DNA of 64,000 bases, from NCBI RefSeq assembly GCF_026343335.1, contig NZ_JAPELX010000001.1, positions 744,001 through 808,000 on the forward strand. The letters are read 5' to 3'. A program made the position numbers and the translations under genes. Below are positions 48,150 through 56,798 of the stretch, in pieces; positions within the stretch are counted from its first letter, which is position 1, and each line of letters opens with the position of its first letter. The DNA is from Streptomyces sp. NBC_00078 (lineage in GTDB: Bacteria > Actinomycetota > Actinomycetes > Streptomycetales > Streptomycetaceae). Below the pieces are notes generated by a model. That model had not been told where the DNA came from. It was given only the letters and a program-made list of their open reading frames with translations, and did no database searches.

Positions 48150-49174
48150 GGACCGGACCCGTCGCCTTCCGGCGCCGCAGCTCCCTCGCCGCTTTCTGGC
48201 GCAGGCGGCTGGCCCCGTGGCGGACCCGCCGGCTGCTGGAGGTGCATCTGCTCGTCCTGACGCTGTGCGCGATCGTGGGGGCGAGCGCGCTGCTCGGCTG
48301 CTACCGGCAGACCCAGCATGGTGTGGAGGCGCTCTCGTCCCGGGAGGCGCCGGCCGTGCAGGGGCTCGCCGCGGCCCGGCTCGCGGCGCTGCGTGCCGAT
48401 TGGGAAGTCCGCGTCCTGGTGACCAACCACCTCGTCGACGTGGCCGGCGCGGGCAAGTCCTACCGGTCCCAACTGTCCGCCGCCGACCAGGGGTTGTCCC
48501 GGATCGCGGACCGGACGGACCAGGACCTGGGCACCGTCAACGGTCTGCTCGCCGCCTACGGCAACTCACTCAACCTCGGCATGTCCATGGGCCGCGACCA
48601 GCAGCTCATGCAGGAGCAGAAGTTCGACGAGGCGACATCGCTGCTCACCCGCAAGGATGTGGGTCTCGCGCCCCGGCTGAGTTCACTGCAGCGGATCCAG
48701 ATGACGCACGCCGAAGCCACCGCCTCCCTGGGGAGGTGGCAGCGCGGCGGCTGGTGGCTCGCCGAACTCACCCTCGGGGCACTGGCATTGACTCTGCTCT
48801 CGGCGCTGTTCGTGCTGCGCGACCGCTGCGGCCGTGACTGGAACCCGTATCTGCTCGCGGCCTTCGTCATCACCGTGCTGCTCGCGGTGGTCCCGCTGAT
48901 GACGACGTTCTCCACCGAGCGCGATCTCGACGACTCGATCAGGGGCCTGGGGACGATCAACGACATGTCCCAGCAGGACTGCTGCGACGACACTCTGCCC
49001 GGTACGCAGCGGCAGGTCACGGAGACGTCCGAGGAGGTCCGGCGGGAACTTTCCGACGGCGCCTGGACCGACAGGGTGTACCGGGGCACCCTGATCGGCG
49101 GTCTGCTGCTCATCGCCCTGCCCGCGTCGGGGCTCGTTCTCCGGCTCGACAGCGACTACTGGAGGCGACGGTGA
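48146..49174 (+). CDS. Four-TM membrane protein, GlnX-like sensor
   Basis: 342 residues. Topology: short basic N-terminus, TM1 (LLEVHLLVLTLCAIVGASALLG, about 30-51), an outside helical region of about 140 residues, TM2 (LAELTLGALALTLLSALFVL), TM3 (LLAAFVITVLLAVVPLM), a second outside loop with the pair CCDD, and TM4 (GTLIGGLLLIALPASGLVL), ending just inside. This 4-TM layout with an extracellular helical bundle is that of mycobacterial GlnX, which passes a signal from a binding protein to PknG. Sequence similarity was not tested. GTG start inside a 4-bp overlap, with GGGGAGAAG upstream. Confidence 0.75.
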   Translation: MRTGPVAFRRRSSLAAFWRRRLAPWRTRRLLEVHLLVLTLCAIVGASALLGCYRQTQHGVEALSSREAPAVQGLAAARLAALRADWEVRVLVTNHLVDVAGAGKSYRSQLSAADQGLSRIADRTDQDLGTVNGLLAAYGNSLNLGMSMGRDQQLMQEQKFDEATSLLTRKDVGLAPRLSSLQRIQMTHAEATASLGRWQRGGWWLAELTLGALALTLLSALFVLRDRCGRDWNPYLLAAFVITVLLAVVPLMTTFSTERDLDDSIRGLGTINDMSQQDCCDDTLPGTQRQVTETSEEVRRELSDGAWTDRVYRGTLIGGLLLIALPASGLVLRLDSDYWRRR

Positions 49175-50430
49175 CGCGGCGGTTCAAGATGCTGGTCTTC
49201 CTGGTGGTGATGCTGCTGATCGCCGCCGCCGGGATGGTGGTCGTCTGGGCGCAGCACGACGACGAGGAGCCCGTCACCATCCTCGGCACATGGACCGCCG
49301 GCCAGGAAAGGGACTTCAAGGAGGTGCTGCGCAGCTTCGGCATCCCCTTCCAGTATCAGGGCACTGCGGCGCAGCGTGAGGTGCTGCTCTCCAAGGTGCA
49401 GGCGGGGGAGCCGCCGGACATCGTGATCATGCCGGGCCTCGGCGAACTCGCCGAGTACGCCGACCAGAAGCACCTCAAGCCGCTGGAACGGCTCTATCAC
49501 CCTCAGGAGTACGGCTCCCCCTGGAGGCAGACGGGAGAGACCTCCCAGCACGTGTTCTGGGTCCCGGTCAAAGCGGACCTGAAGAGCATCGTCTGGTACC
49601 GCCAGGGTCACAGGCCCGCCACCTCACCTGCGCCGCTGCGGAGTTGGTGCATCGGCATGGGTGACGACGGTGCCTCCGGCTGGCCCGGCACCGACTGGAT
49701 CGAGGATCTGGTGCTGCAACGGGCGGGGCCGGGCGTCTACCAGGAGTGGGCGCTCGGCAGGCCGGGGAGGTGGTGGAGCAGTGCACCGGTGCGCGACGCC
49801 TGGCAGGCGTGGGCCCGTCTGCTCCAGCAGGACAGGGGCCTGGCCAAGCAGGCTCTGCTCACCGACCACCGCGGTGACCCCGACCACCACGGCCTGCTCT
49901 TCGACGGCCGGCACGGATGCACTCTGGAGCATCAGGGCTCCTTCGCCACCTCTTTCTACGGGGAGAAGTACGCGAAGCGCGCAGCCCTGGTGGACTCCGC
50001 GCCGCTGCTGCCCGGCGGCCCGGACCTGGCTCGCGGCCATGAGGTGACCGGTGACTTCGCCGCCCTGTTCAGCGACCGTCCCCAGGCCCGGGAACTGATC
50101 GAACGGCTCGCCTCCAGGGCGGGCCAGCAGAAATGGGCCGACACCGCGGCCGTCTTCTCGGCGAATCGCCAGGTGCGGCCACGGAACAACGCGGTCGAAC
50201 GCGAGATCGTCGAGCGGCTCAATGGTGACGGTCCCCGCTGTCTGGACGCCTCGGACGTCATGCCGCCCGCCGTGCGGGACGCCTTCTACGAGGCGGCCCT
50301 GCTGACCATCGCAAGGGTCGCCGCCCACGAGGACCCGGGCATCGACGGGCTCCTCCAAGGTGTGCAGCTCGTCCAGAAGGCCCAGCCCTCCAGGCCTTCG
50401 GTACCGCGGACGGTGTGCAGCACGGAGTGA
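49171..50430 (+). CDS. Membrane-anchored substrate-binding protein (SBP family 1-like)
   Basis: 419 residues. The N-terminus is one hydrophobic segment (MLVFLVVMLLIAAAGMVVVW) with no lipobox Cys, so the protein is probably held by an uncleaved anchor or secreted. The body resembles cluster-1 sugar SBPs: VTILGTWTAGQERDFKEVL, QAGEPPDIVIMPGLGELAEYAD, QHVFWVPVKADLKSIVWY. GTG at 49171 overlaps the GlnX-like stop (GTGA), with GGAGG upstream. No permease or ATPase lies nearby, so it is likely a ligand sensor working with the membrane protein before it, as GlnH does with GlnX in mycobacteria. Confidence 0.85.
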   Translation: MTRRFKMLVFLVVMLLIAAAGMVVVWAQHDDEEPVTILGTWTAGQERDFKEVLRSFGIPFQYQGTAAQREVLLSKVQAGEPPDIVIMPGLGELAEYADQKHLKPLERLYHPQEYGSPWRQTGETSQHVFWVPVKADLKSIVWYRQGHRPATSPAPLRSWCIGMGDDGASGWPGTDWIEDLVLQRAGPGVYQEWALGRPGRWWSSAPVRDAWQAWARLLQQDRGLAKQALLTDHRGDPDHHGLLFDGRHGCTLEHQGSFATSFYGEKYAKRAALVDSAPLLPGGPDLARGHEVTGDFAALFSDRPQARELIERLASRAGQQKWADTAAVFSANRQVRPRNNAVEREIVERLNGDGPRCLDASDVMPPAVRDAFYEAALLTIARVAAHEDPGIDGLLQGVQLVQKAQPSRPSVPRTVCSTE

Positions 50431-50462
50431 AGGCCTTCACCGCCGCTGTCCCAGGAGACGCC

Positions 50463-50963
50463 CTAGGACCCGTGCACCAGGTCGCGCTCGTACCAACTGC
50501 CCGACCTGCCGCCGAGGTCGGCCGGACCGGCCGGGCCGACCGGGACGAACCCGGCTTTGACCAGCACCCTTTGGGATGCCGCGTTGTCGTGGGAGGCGGC
50601 CGCCCGCAGTGTGCGCAGCCCGTGCCGTGTCGCGGCCAGCCGGCACAGCTCCTGGACGGCCGCGGTCGCCACGCCGCGGCCGGTGCCGTGTTCGGCGACC
50701 CGGTAGCCGAGTTCGGCGGTGCCGTCGTCGAACTCGTACAGGTTGAACCGCCCCAGAACCGAGCCGTCCTCGCTCACGAGCACGTAGAAGGCGCCGGTGC
50801 CGGCCTCCTGCCGGGCCAGCAACGCGCTGTGACGGTCGGTGAATTGCTCGAAGAACTCCTCGCCACGGTCGGAGACCGCGGCGGCGAAGTAGGCGCGGTT
50901 CGCCAGCTCGAAGGCCAGGACCGCCGGGGCGTGGTCGGCGTGCAGCCGCTGGAGGTCGGGCAT
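50463..50963 (-). CDS. GNAT family N-acetyltransferase (RimJ-like)
   Basis: A 166-residue acetyltransferase. The acetyl-CoA loop is YRVAEHGTGRGVATAAVQEL near residue 95, and AAASHDNAASQRVLVKAGF is the typical last motif of the RimJ/RimL group. Substrate could be a protein N-terminus, amine or antibiotic. It is convergent with the kinase operon (32 bp gap), so it is probably not part of that system. Confidence 0.9.
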   Translation of the reverse strand: MPDLQRLHADHAPAVLAFELANRAYFAAAVSDRGEEFFEQFTDRHSALLARQEAGTGAFYVLVSEDGSVLGRFNLYEFDDGTAELGYRVAEHGTGRGVATAAVQELCRLAATRHGLRTLRAAASHDNAASQRVLVKAGFVPVGPAGPADLGGRSGSWYERDLVHGS

Positions 50964-51031
50964 TGCCCGACTGTACCCGGGCTACGCGCCGACGCCATCC
51001 GGGTTTCGGGTGAGCGAGTCCGCCGCTGCCC

Positions 51032-52747
51032 TCAGTGCGACTCCCGGCTCACTTCGGATCCGCTGGAGCCGACCAGGAAGTCCAGGTCGGCACCCGAGTC
51101 GGCCTGGAGGACATGGTCGACGTAGAGGCGTTCCCAGCCGCGGCGGGGGTTCGCGAAGCCGGTGACGGTGGCCTTGTTCGGGGTTCTGCGGGCGAGTTCA
51201 CCGGCGGGTACGTCGAGATCGATACGGCGGGCTTCGACGTCGAGCGTGATGAGGTCCCCGGTCCGCACCAGGCCGAGCGGGCCGCCCGCCGCGGCCTCCG
51301 GTGCCACGTGCAGGACGACCGTGCCGTACGCGGTGCCGCTCATTCGGCCGTCGCAGACGCGGACCATGTCACGGACTCCCTGTTCGAGCAGCTTCTTCGG
51401 CAGAGGCATGTTCGACACCTCGGGCATGCCCGGATAGCCCTTGGGTCCGCAGCCGCGCAGGACGAGGACGGAGTCCGCGTCGACGTCGAGTCCTGGGTCG
51501 TCGATACGGGCGTGGAAGTCCTCGATGCTGTCGAAGACGAGGGCGCGGCCGCGGTGGCGCAGCAGGTGCGGGGAGGCCGCGGCGGGTTTGATCAGCGCCC
51601 CGTCCGGTGCGAGGTTGCCGCGGAGTACGGCGATGCCGCCCTCGGCGACCAGCGGTTCGGCGCGGGTGCGGATGACCTCGCTGTCCCAGATCGGCGCGTC
51701 GTCGAGATGGCTCACGAGGGGCTCGCCGGTGACGGTCAGCGCGCCGGGATCGAGCAGGTCGCGTACCTCGCGCAGGACGGCGAGGAGACCGCCGGCGCGG
51801 TGGAGGTCCTCCATGAGGAAGCGGCCGGCCGGCTGGAGGTCCACCAGGACGGGGACGCGGGAGCCGATGCGGTCGAAGTCGTCGAGGGTCAGGCCGATGC
51901 CCAGCCGGCCGGCGATGGCCAGGAGGTGGACGACCGCGTTGGTCGAACCGCCGACGGCGGCCAGCGCCACGATCGCGTTGTGGAAGGACGCCTCGGTGAG
52001 GAAGGAGCCCGGCCGCCGGTCGGCGCCCACCATGTCCACGGCCAGCCGGCCGGTGTGGTGCGCGGCCTGGAGAAGCCGGCTGTCGGGGGCGGGGGTTCCG
52101 GCCGTGCCGGGCACAACCGTGCCCAGGGCCTCGGCGACCAGGGCCATCGTCGAGGCGGTGCCCATGGTGTTGCAGTGCCCGCGGCTGCGGATCATCGCCG
52201 ACTCGGACCGGGTGAACTGCTCCTGGGAGAGCGTGCCGGCCCGGACCTCCTCCGACAGCCGCCACACGTCGGTGCCGCAGCCCAGCGGCGTCCCGCGGAA
52301 GGTCCCGGTGAGCATCGGGCCGCCGGGCACGACGACCGCGGGGAGGTCCACCGAGGCGGCGGCCATGAGCAGCGAGGGGATGGTCTTGTCGCAGCCACCC
52401 AACAGGACCACACCGTCGATGGGGTTGGCCCGCAGCATCTCCTCCGTGGCCATGGCGGCCATGTTGCGCCAGAGCATGGCCGTGGGCCGCACCTGTGTCT
52501 CGCCCAGCGACACCACGGGCAGGTCCAGCGGGACCCCGCCCGCCTCGTGCACACCGTCACGCACCGAGGCCGCGACCTCGTTCAGGTGCGCGTTGCACGG
52601 GGTCAGATCCGACGCGGTGTTGGCGATGGCGATCTGCGGCCGGCCGGTGAAGGCGTCGTCCGGCACGCCCCGCCGCATCCACGCCCGATGGATGTAGGCG
52701 TTGCGGTCCTGGCCCTCGTACCACTGCGCGCTGCGGAGCCGAACCAT
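51032..52747 (-). CDS. IlvD/Edd family sugar-acid dehydratase
   Basis: A 571-residue iron-sulphur dehydratase. The three cluster cysteines are in TPCNAHL (about 56), GGCDKT (about 124) and GHCNTMGTAST (about 192). Motifs AVGGSTNAVVHLLA and KGYPGMPEVSNMPLP are standard. Because of its FAH and alcohol-dehydrogenase neighbours and the divergent IclR gene, an aldonate dehydratase (arabinonate, fuconate or similar) is more likely than branched-chain amino acid IlvD. GGAAGGAAC precedes the ATG. It shares a 47-bp promoter region with the IclR gene. Confidence 0.9.
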   Translation of the reverse strand: MVRLRSAQWYEGQDRNAYIHRAWMRRGVPDDAFTGRPQIAIANTASDLTPCNAHLNEVAASVRDGVHEAGGVPLDLPVVSLGETQVRPTAMLWRNMAAMATEEMLRANPIDGVVLLGGCDKTIPSLLMAAASVDLPAVVVPGGPMLTGTFRGTPLGCGTDVWRLSEEVRAGTLSQEQFTRSESAMIRSRGHCNTMGTASTMALVAEALGTVVPGTAGTPAPDSRLLQAAHHTGRLAVDMVGADRRPGSFLTEASFHNAIVALAAVGGSTNAVVHLLAIAGRLGIGLTLDDFDRIGSRVPVLVDLQPAGRFLMEDLHRAGGLLAVLREVRDLLDPGALTVTGEPLVSHLDDAPIWDSEVIRTRAEPLVAEGGIAVLRGNLAPDGALIKPAAASPHLLRHRGRALVFDSIEDFHARIDDPGLDVDADSVLVLRGCGPKGYPGMPEVSNMPLPKKLLEQGVRDMVRVCDGRMSGTAYGTVVLHVAPEAAAGGPLGLVRTGDLITLDVEARRIDLDVPAGELARRTPNKATVTGFANPRRGWERLYVDHVLQADSGADLDFLVGSSGSEVSRESH

Positions 52748-52794
52748 GGAGTTCCTTCCGGTAATCGGTACAGCGGTCTACAGTTCGGAACGCC

Positions 52795-53619
52795 ATGGAG
52801 CATACGCAGACGTACGACGGATCGACAGTCCCCGGCGAGGCCGGCGGCCCGGGCGCCGACGGCGGCCGGCTCGTGGGCTCGGACCGGGTGCTCGCGGTCC
52901 TCAAAGAGCTCGCGCGATATGCGGACGGGGTGGGGCTGGAGGAGCTGACCCGCGTGATCGGCAGTCCGAAGCCGACCGTGCACCGGGCGCTGGGCGCCCT
53001 GCGCCGGGCCGGCCTGGCCATGCAGGACACCCGCGGCCGCTATGTCCTGGGTGACGAGTTCCTGCGCATGGCCTTCGCCCATCACGAGGTCCGGCCCGAT
53101 CACGTGCGCGTCCGCCCGGTGCTGGAGGCGCTGGCGCACTGGTTCGGCGAGACCGCGCACTACGCGGTTCTCGACGGCCGCGAGGTCGTCTACCGCGCCA
53201 AGGTCGATCCGCCCGCCGGTGCCGTCCGTCTGACCTCGGCGATCGGCGGGCGCAACCCCGCCCACGCCACCGCGGTCGGAAAGCTGCTGCTCGCACGGCA
53301 GTTGGGCTCGCCGGGCGAGGTCGCGGCGTGGATCGGCGAGCGCCCTCTGGAGCGTCGCACGCCACGGACCCTGTGCACGGCCGCCGACCTGCACCGCGAG
53401 CTCGGGGCCACCCGCGAGCGGGGCTACGGCCTCGACGCCCAGGAGAACGAGACGGGGGTCAACTGCCTTGCCCTGCCGGTGTACTTGACCTCGCCGACGA
53501 CGCCCTCGGGGGCCGTGAGTGTCAGCGCGCTGACCTACCGGACGCCCCTGGCGACCCTGGCCGACGGGCTCGCCGAGATCCGCGGCCTCCTCGGCCCGCT
53601 CGGCGAGCCGCACCGCTGA
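52795..53619 (+). CDS. IclR family transcriptional regulator
   Basis: 274 residues. The HTH reads GSDRVLAVLKELARYADGVGLEELTRVIGSPKPTVHRALGALRRAGL after a Gly-rich leader; the effector domain has AVRLTSAIGGRNPAHATAVGKLLLA and a C-terminal VNCLALPVYLTSP. It lies divergent from the dehydratase and directly before the hydrolase gene, so it very likely controls both. The 47-bp gap contains TTCCG (52756-52760) and CGGAA (52786-52790) as possible operator ends. Confidence 0.92.
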   Translation: MEHTQTYDGSTVPGEAGGPGADGGRLVGSDRVLAVLKELARYADGVGLEELTRVIGSPKPTVHRALGALRRAGLAMQDTRGRYVLGDEFLRMAFAHHEVRPDHVRVRPVLEALAHWFGETAHYAVLDGREVVYRAKVDPPAGAVRLTSAIGGRNPAHATAVGKLLLARQLGSPGEVAAWIGERPLERRTPRTLCTAADLHRELGATRERGYGLDAQENETGVNCLALPVYLTSPTTPSGAVSVSALTYRTPLATLADGLAEIRGLLGPLGEPHR

Positions 53620-53663
53620 AGACCCGTCCGCCCTCATCGATCCCGACCCTGGAGACCGACCTC

Positions 53664-54524
53664 GTGTACCTCATGCGTATAGGCGCGCCCGGCGCCGAGA
53701 AGCCCGTTGCCCGTATCGACGAGGAGACCTACGTCGACCTCTCCGACGTCGTCACGGACTTCGACGAGGCGTTCTTCGGGTCGGGAGGCGTCGACCGCGT
53801 CCGCCCCGTCGTGGCCGAGCGGGTGGCGGCGGGACAGGTGTCCCGCTTCGCCGAGGAGCGCGTCGGCGCCCCGATCGCCCGCCCGCACCAGATCCTGTGC
53901 ATCGGCCTCAACTACCGTGACCACGCGGCCGAGAGCGGCATGGCCGTGCCCGACGAGCCGATCCTGTTCACCAAGTCACCCAACACCCTGGTCGGCCCGT
54001 ACGACGACGTGCGCATTCCGCGCGGCTCCACGAAGACCGACTGGGAGGTGGAGCTCGGCATCGTGATCGGCAGGCGTACCTGCTACCTGGACTCGGTGGA
54101 GGAGGCCCGCGACGCCATCGCCGGGTACGTCGTCGTCAACGACGTCAGCGAGCGCGCCTTCCAGCTGGAGCGCGGCGGCCAGTGGTCGAAGGGCAAGTCC
54201 GCCGAGACCTTCAACCCCGCAGGTCCCTGGCTCGCCACCGCCGACGAGATCGACGACGTCCTCGCACTGGACATGTGGCTGGACGTCAACGGGGTCCGCC
54301 GGCAGACCGGCAGCACCAGGACGATGGTCTTCGACCCGTACGTCATCGTGCACTACCTCAGCCAGTTCCTCGTTCTGGAGCCCGGCGACCTGATCAACAC
54401 GGGCACCCCGCCCGGCGTCGGCATGGGCCTCACCCCTCCCGTGTATCTCCAGCCGGGCGACGTGATGGAGCTGGGCATCAGGCACCTCGGCACCCAGCGC
54501 CAGCGCGTGCTCGGACCCCGGTGA
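53664..54524 (+). CDS. Fumarylacetoacetate hydrolase family protein
   Basis: 286 residues. Metal-binding and catalytic motifs are CIGLNYRDHAAESG, the acidic pair in TDWEVELGIVIG, VVNDVSERAFQLERGGQWSKGKSAETFNPAGPW and NTGTPPGVGMG. The pattern is close to 2,4-diketo-3-deoxy-L-fuconate hydrolases, which split a diketo acid to pyruvate and lactate. GTG at 53664 is chosen over ATG 53673 because GGAG at 53651-53654 is well placed. It follows the IclR gene and overlaps the next gene by 4 bp. Confidence 0.9.
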   Translation: MYLMRIGAPGAEKPVARIDEETYVDLSDVVTDFDEAFFGSGGVDRVRPVVAERVAAGQVSRFAEERVGAPIARPHQILCIGLNYRDHAAESGMAVPDEPILFTKSPNTLVGPYDDVRIPRGSTKTDWEVELGIVIGRRTCYLDSVEEARDAIAGYVVVNDVSERAFQLERGGQWSKGKSAETFNPAGPWLATADEIDDVLALDMWLDVNGVRRQTGSTRTMVFDPYVIVHYLSQFLVLEPGDLINTGTPPGVGMGLTPPVYLQPGDVMELGIRHLGTQRQRVLGPR

Positions 54525-55570
54525 GTCCTCGCACGATGCGTGCCTTCGTGCTGACCGCCCCCGGTGCGTACGCGGTCCAGGACGTGCCGGCGCCGACGGC
54601 CGGCCCCGGCGAAGCCGTCGTGGACGTCGAGCGGGTCGGCGTCTGCGGAACCGACGTCGAGTTCTTCACCGGCGCGATGGCGTATCTTCACCACGGTCAC
54701 GCCGCCTACCCGATGCGCCTGGGCCACGAGTGGGCCGGACGCGTGACGGCGGTCGGTGCCGGTGCCGACCCCGCGTGGACCGGCCGCCGGGTCATGGGTG
54801 ACACGATGCTCGGCTGCGGCGACTGCCGCCGGTGCCGGCGCGGCCGTCAGCATGTCTGCGACAAACGGCAGGAGGTCGGCGTACGGGGAGACCGGCCCGG
54901 CGCGCTGGCCGAGCAACTGGCCGTCCCGGTGTCCTCGTTGCACGTCCTGCCCGATGCGGTGGACGCCTCACTCGGCGCCCTGGTGGAGCCGGGCGGCAAC
55001 GCCCTGCGGGCCGCACGCGCCACGGCGGCAGGGGCCGGCGACCGGGTGCTGGTACTGGGGCCGGGGACGATCGGGCTGCTGGTCGCGATGTTCCTGCGGG
55101 CCGCCGGCGCCGAGGTTCACCTGATGGGCCGCACCGGCGACTCCCCGGCCTTCGTCCACGGTCTCGGCTTCGCCCGGGTGTGGCCGGAGGGCTCGGTTCC
55201 CGATCTGCCCTTCGACGCGGTCGTCGACGCCTCGAACGCCGCCCATCTGCCGGACCTCGCCCTGGAGTTGGTCGAACCGGCCGGCCGGATCGTGTACATC
55301 GGACTGGCCGGCGATCCCAGCCGGATCGACACCCGCACACTCGCCCTCAAGGACGTGACCGCGGTGGGCGTCCTGTCCGCCTCCCCCGGACTCGATGCCA
55401 CCATCCGGGCCTACGCGGACGGTCTCGTCGATCCGCGACCGCTTGTCGCCGCCACCGTGAGTCTCGACGCGGTCGGCGCCGTGCTCGCCGGCGAACGTCC
55501 GCCCGGTGCCGGGCCGGGCCCCAAGTTCCATGTGGACCCGCGACTCGGCCGAGCAGGGACGGCCCCGTGA
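54521..55570 (+). CDS. Zinc-dependent alcohol dehydrogenase
   Basis: About 349 residues (344 from ATG 54536). Catalytic zinc ligands are in VGVCGTDVEFF and LGHEWAG; the structural zinc cysteines are in GCGDCRRCRRGRQHVC. The NAD(P) motif is VLVLGPGTIGLLVAMFL. A medium-chain sugar or sugar-acid dehydrogenase, likely in the same pathway as the dehydratase and hydrolase. GTG 54521 overlaps the hydrolase stop in GTGA, suggesting coupling; the downstream ATG is the alternative. Confidence 0.9.
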   Translation: MSPRTMRAFVLTAPGAYAVQDVPAPTAGPGEAVVDVERVGVCGTDVEFFTGAMAYLHHGHAAYPMRLGHEWAGRVTAVGAGADPAWTGRRVMGDTMLGCGDCRRCRRGRQHVCDKRQEVGVRGDRPGALAEQLAVPVSSLHVLPDAVDASLGALVEPGGNALRAARATAAGAGDRVLVLGPGTIGLLVAMFLRAAGAEVHLMGRTGDSPAFVHGLGFARVWPEGSVPDLPFDAVVDASNAAHLPDLALELVEPAGRIVYIGLAGDPSRIDTRTLALKDVTAVGVLSASPGLDATIRAYADGLVDPRPLVAATVSLDAVGAVLAGERPPGAGPGPKFHVDPRLGRAGTAP

Positions 55571-55715
55571 ATGCCACACGGAATCAGCGACGACGACCGA
55601 GCCCGACACCGGTGAGCGGTGAGCCGACGGGCCAGGAGCGGCAGTCCGAAGCCGGACCCGGCAGGCACGCGAGCCGCCGTACCCTCACCCGCGGGATCGG
55701 CCAGAGGCGCGGTCG

Positions 55716-56798
55716 CTACGGCGTGAGGCCGGCCTTCTCACAGGCGTGCCGGTACTCCCGGGTGCAGATCTCGTCGACCGTGTACTCGCCGCCGTCGACG
55801 AGGATCCGCTTGACGTCGCGGACCGTCACGGCGCTCGGGGTGAGCAGGACGGACGGAATGTTCCGGGTGGTGGGACTGTCGGTCGTCGCGTCGGCCACCT
55901 TCCGGAGATCGTCGCCGCGTCCCACCGTGACGGCCATGGCCGCGGCCGCGGCGGCCTCCGTCCCGAACGGCTTGTACACCGTCATGTACTGCTCCCCCGC
56001 GACGATGCGCCGTACGGCGTCGAGGTCGGCGTCCTGACCGGTGACCGGGGGAAGCGGCCTGACGCCCGCGCGCTTGAGAGCCGAGATGGCTCCCGCGGCT
56101 ATCTCGTCGTTGGCCGCCAGGACCCCGCCGATCCGGCCGGGGCCCAGGGCCTCGATGGCGGCGGACATGTTCGCGTGGGCGTTGTCCGTGCTCCAGCCCT
56201 GGGTGTCGTACGACCTGCCGATCTTCACCTTGCCCGCGATGACCGACAGCGCTCCGCTCCTGTACCAGGCGGCGTTGGGGCTGGTCGGATCGCCGTTCAG
56301 CATGACGACCTGCTCGCCGGCCGCCTTCTCCCCCATGGCCTTCAGGAGTGCGCGCCCCTGGAGCCTGCCGACCTGCCCACCGTCGAAGCTGACGTAGCCG
56401 GAGACCGGGCCCTGCGCGAGCCGGTCGTACGCGACGACCGGTACGCCCGCCCGGTGGGCCTCCTGCGTCGAGGAACGCAGGGCCTTGGTGTCGGCGGCGT
56501 CGAGGATGATGACCTTGACCCCCTTGGTGATCATGGAGGTCACCTGTTGCCGCTGTCTGTCGGCATCGTCCTCGGCGTTGGCGTACTCCATCGTGCAGCG
56601 CGGGCACAGCTCCTTGATCCGTTTCTGGATCAGCGGCTTGTCGGAGTGCTCCCAGCGGGGGACCGTTCGGCTCGGGAGGAGCAGGCCGACGGCGAAGCCG
56701 TCCTTGCCCGCGTTGCCGTCCTTGCCGCAGGAGACCTGGGACATCGTCATGAGGGCCGCGACGAGGGCCGCGACGGCCTGCCACCCACGGGTCCTCAC
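55716..56798 (-). CDS. Sugar-binding lipoprotein (XylF-like, SBP family 2)
   Basis: 360 residues. Signal peptide ending VSC with lipidated Cys24, then VGLLLPSRTVPRWEHSDKPL and a type-I binding-protein fold (VVAYDRLAQGPVSGYVSFDG, VVMLNGDPTSPNA, GVLAANDEIAAGAISAL, PVTGQDADLDAVRRIVAGEQYMTVYKP) as in D-xylose-binding XylF. A cysteine pair CPRC is retained. GTG 56798 overlaps the stop of the SpoIIE-type gene (GTGA), so it is made together with a phosphatase, not with a permease. It is a close paralogue of the SBP at 59555. Confidence 0.92.
   Translation of the reverse strand: MRTRGWQAVAALVAALMTMSQVSCGKDGNAGKDGFAVGLLLPSRTVPRWEHSDKPLIQKRIKELCPRCTMEYANAEDDADRQRQQVTSMITKGVKVIILDAADTKALRSSTQEAHRAGVPVVAYDRLAQGPVSGYVSFDGGQVGRLQGRALLKAMGEKAAGEQVVMLNGDPTSPNAAWYRSGALSVIAGKVKIGRSYDTQGWSTDNAHANMSAAIEALGPGRIGGVLAANDEIAAGAISALKRAGVRPLPPVTGQDADLDAVRRIVAGEQYMTVYKPFGTEAAAAAAMAVTVGRGDDLRKVADATTDSPTTRNIPSVLLTPSAVTVRDVKRILVDGGEYTVDEICTREYRHACEKAGLTP

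Noticed and set aside
42539..50430. Classing the protease/kinase/vWA cassette as an antiphage defence system
   Set aside because: Trypco2 and trypsin-NTPase parts hint at conflict systems, but the GlnX-like protein and SBP point to nutrient sensing, and no toxin or nuclease effector is present; defence is not supported by the sequence alone.
50427..50440. GTGAAGGCCTTCAC palindrome over the stop of the SBP gene
   Set aside because: No loop, inside coding sequence and stop; not a credible terminator or operator.
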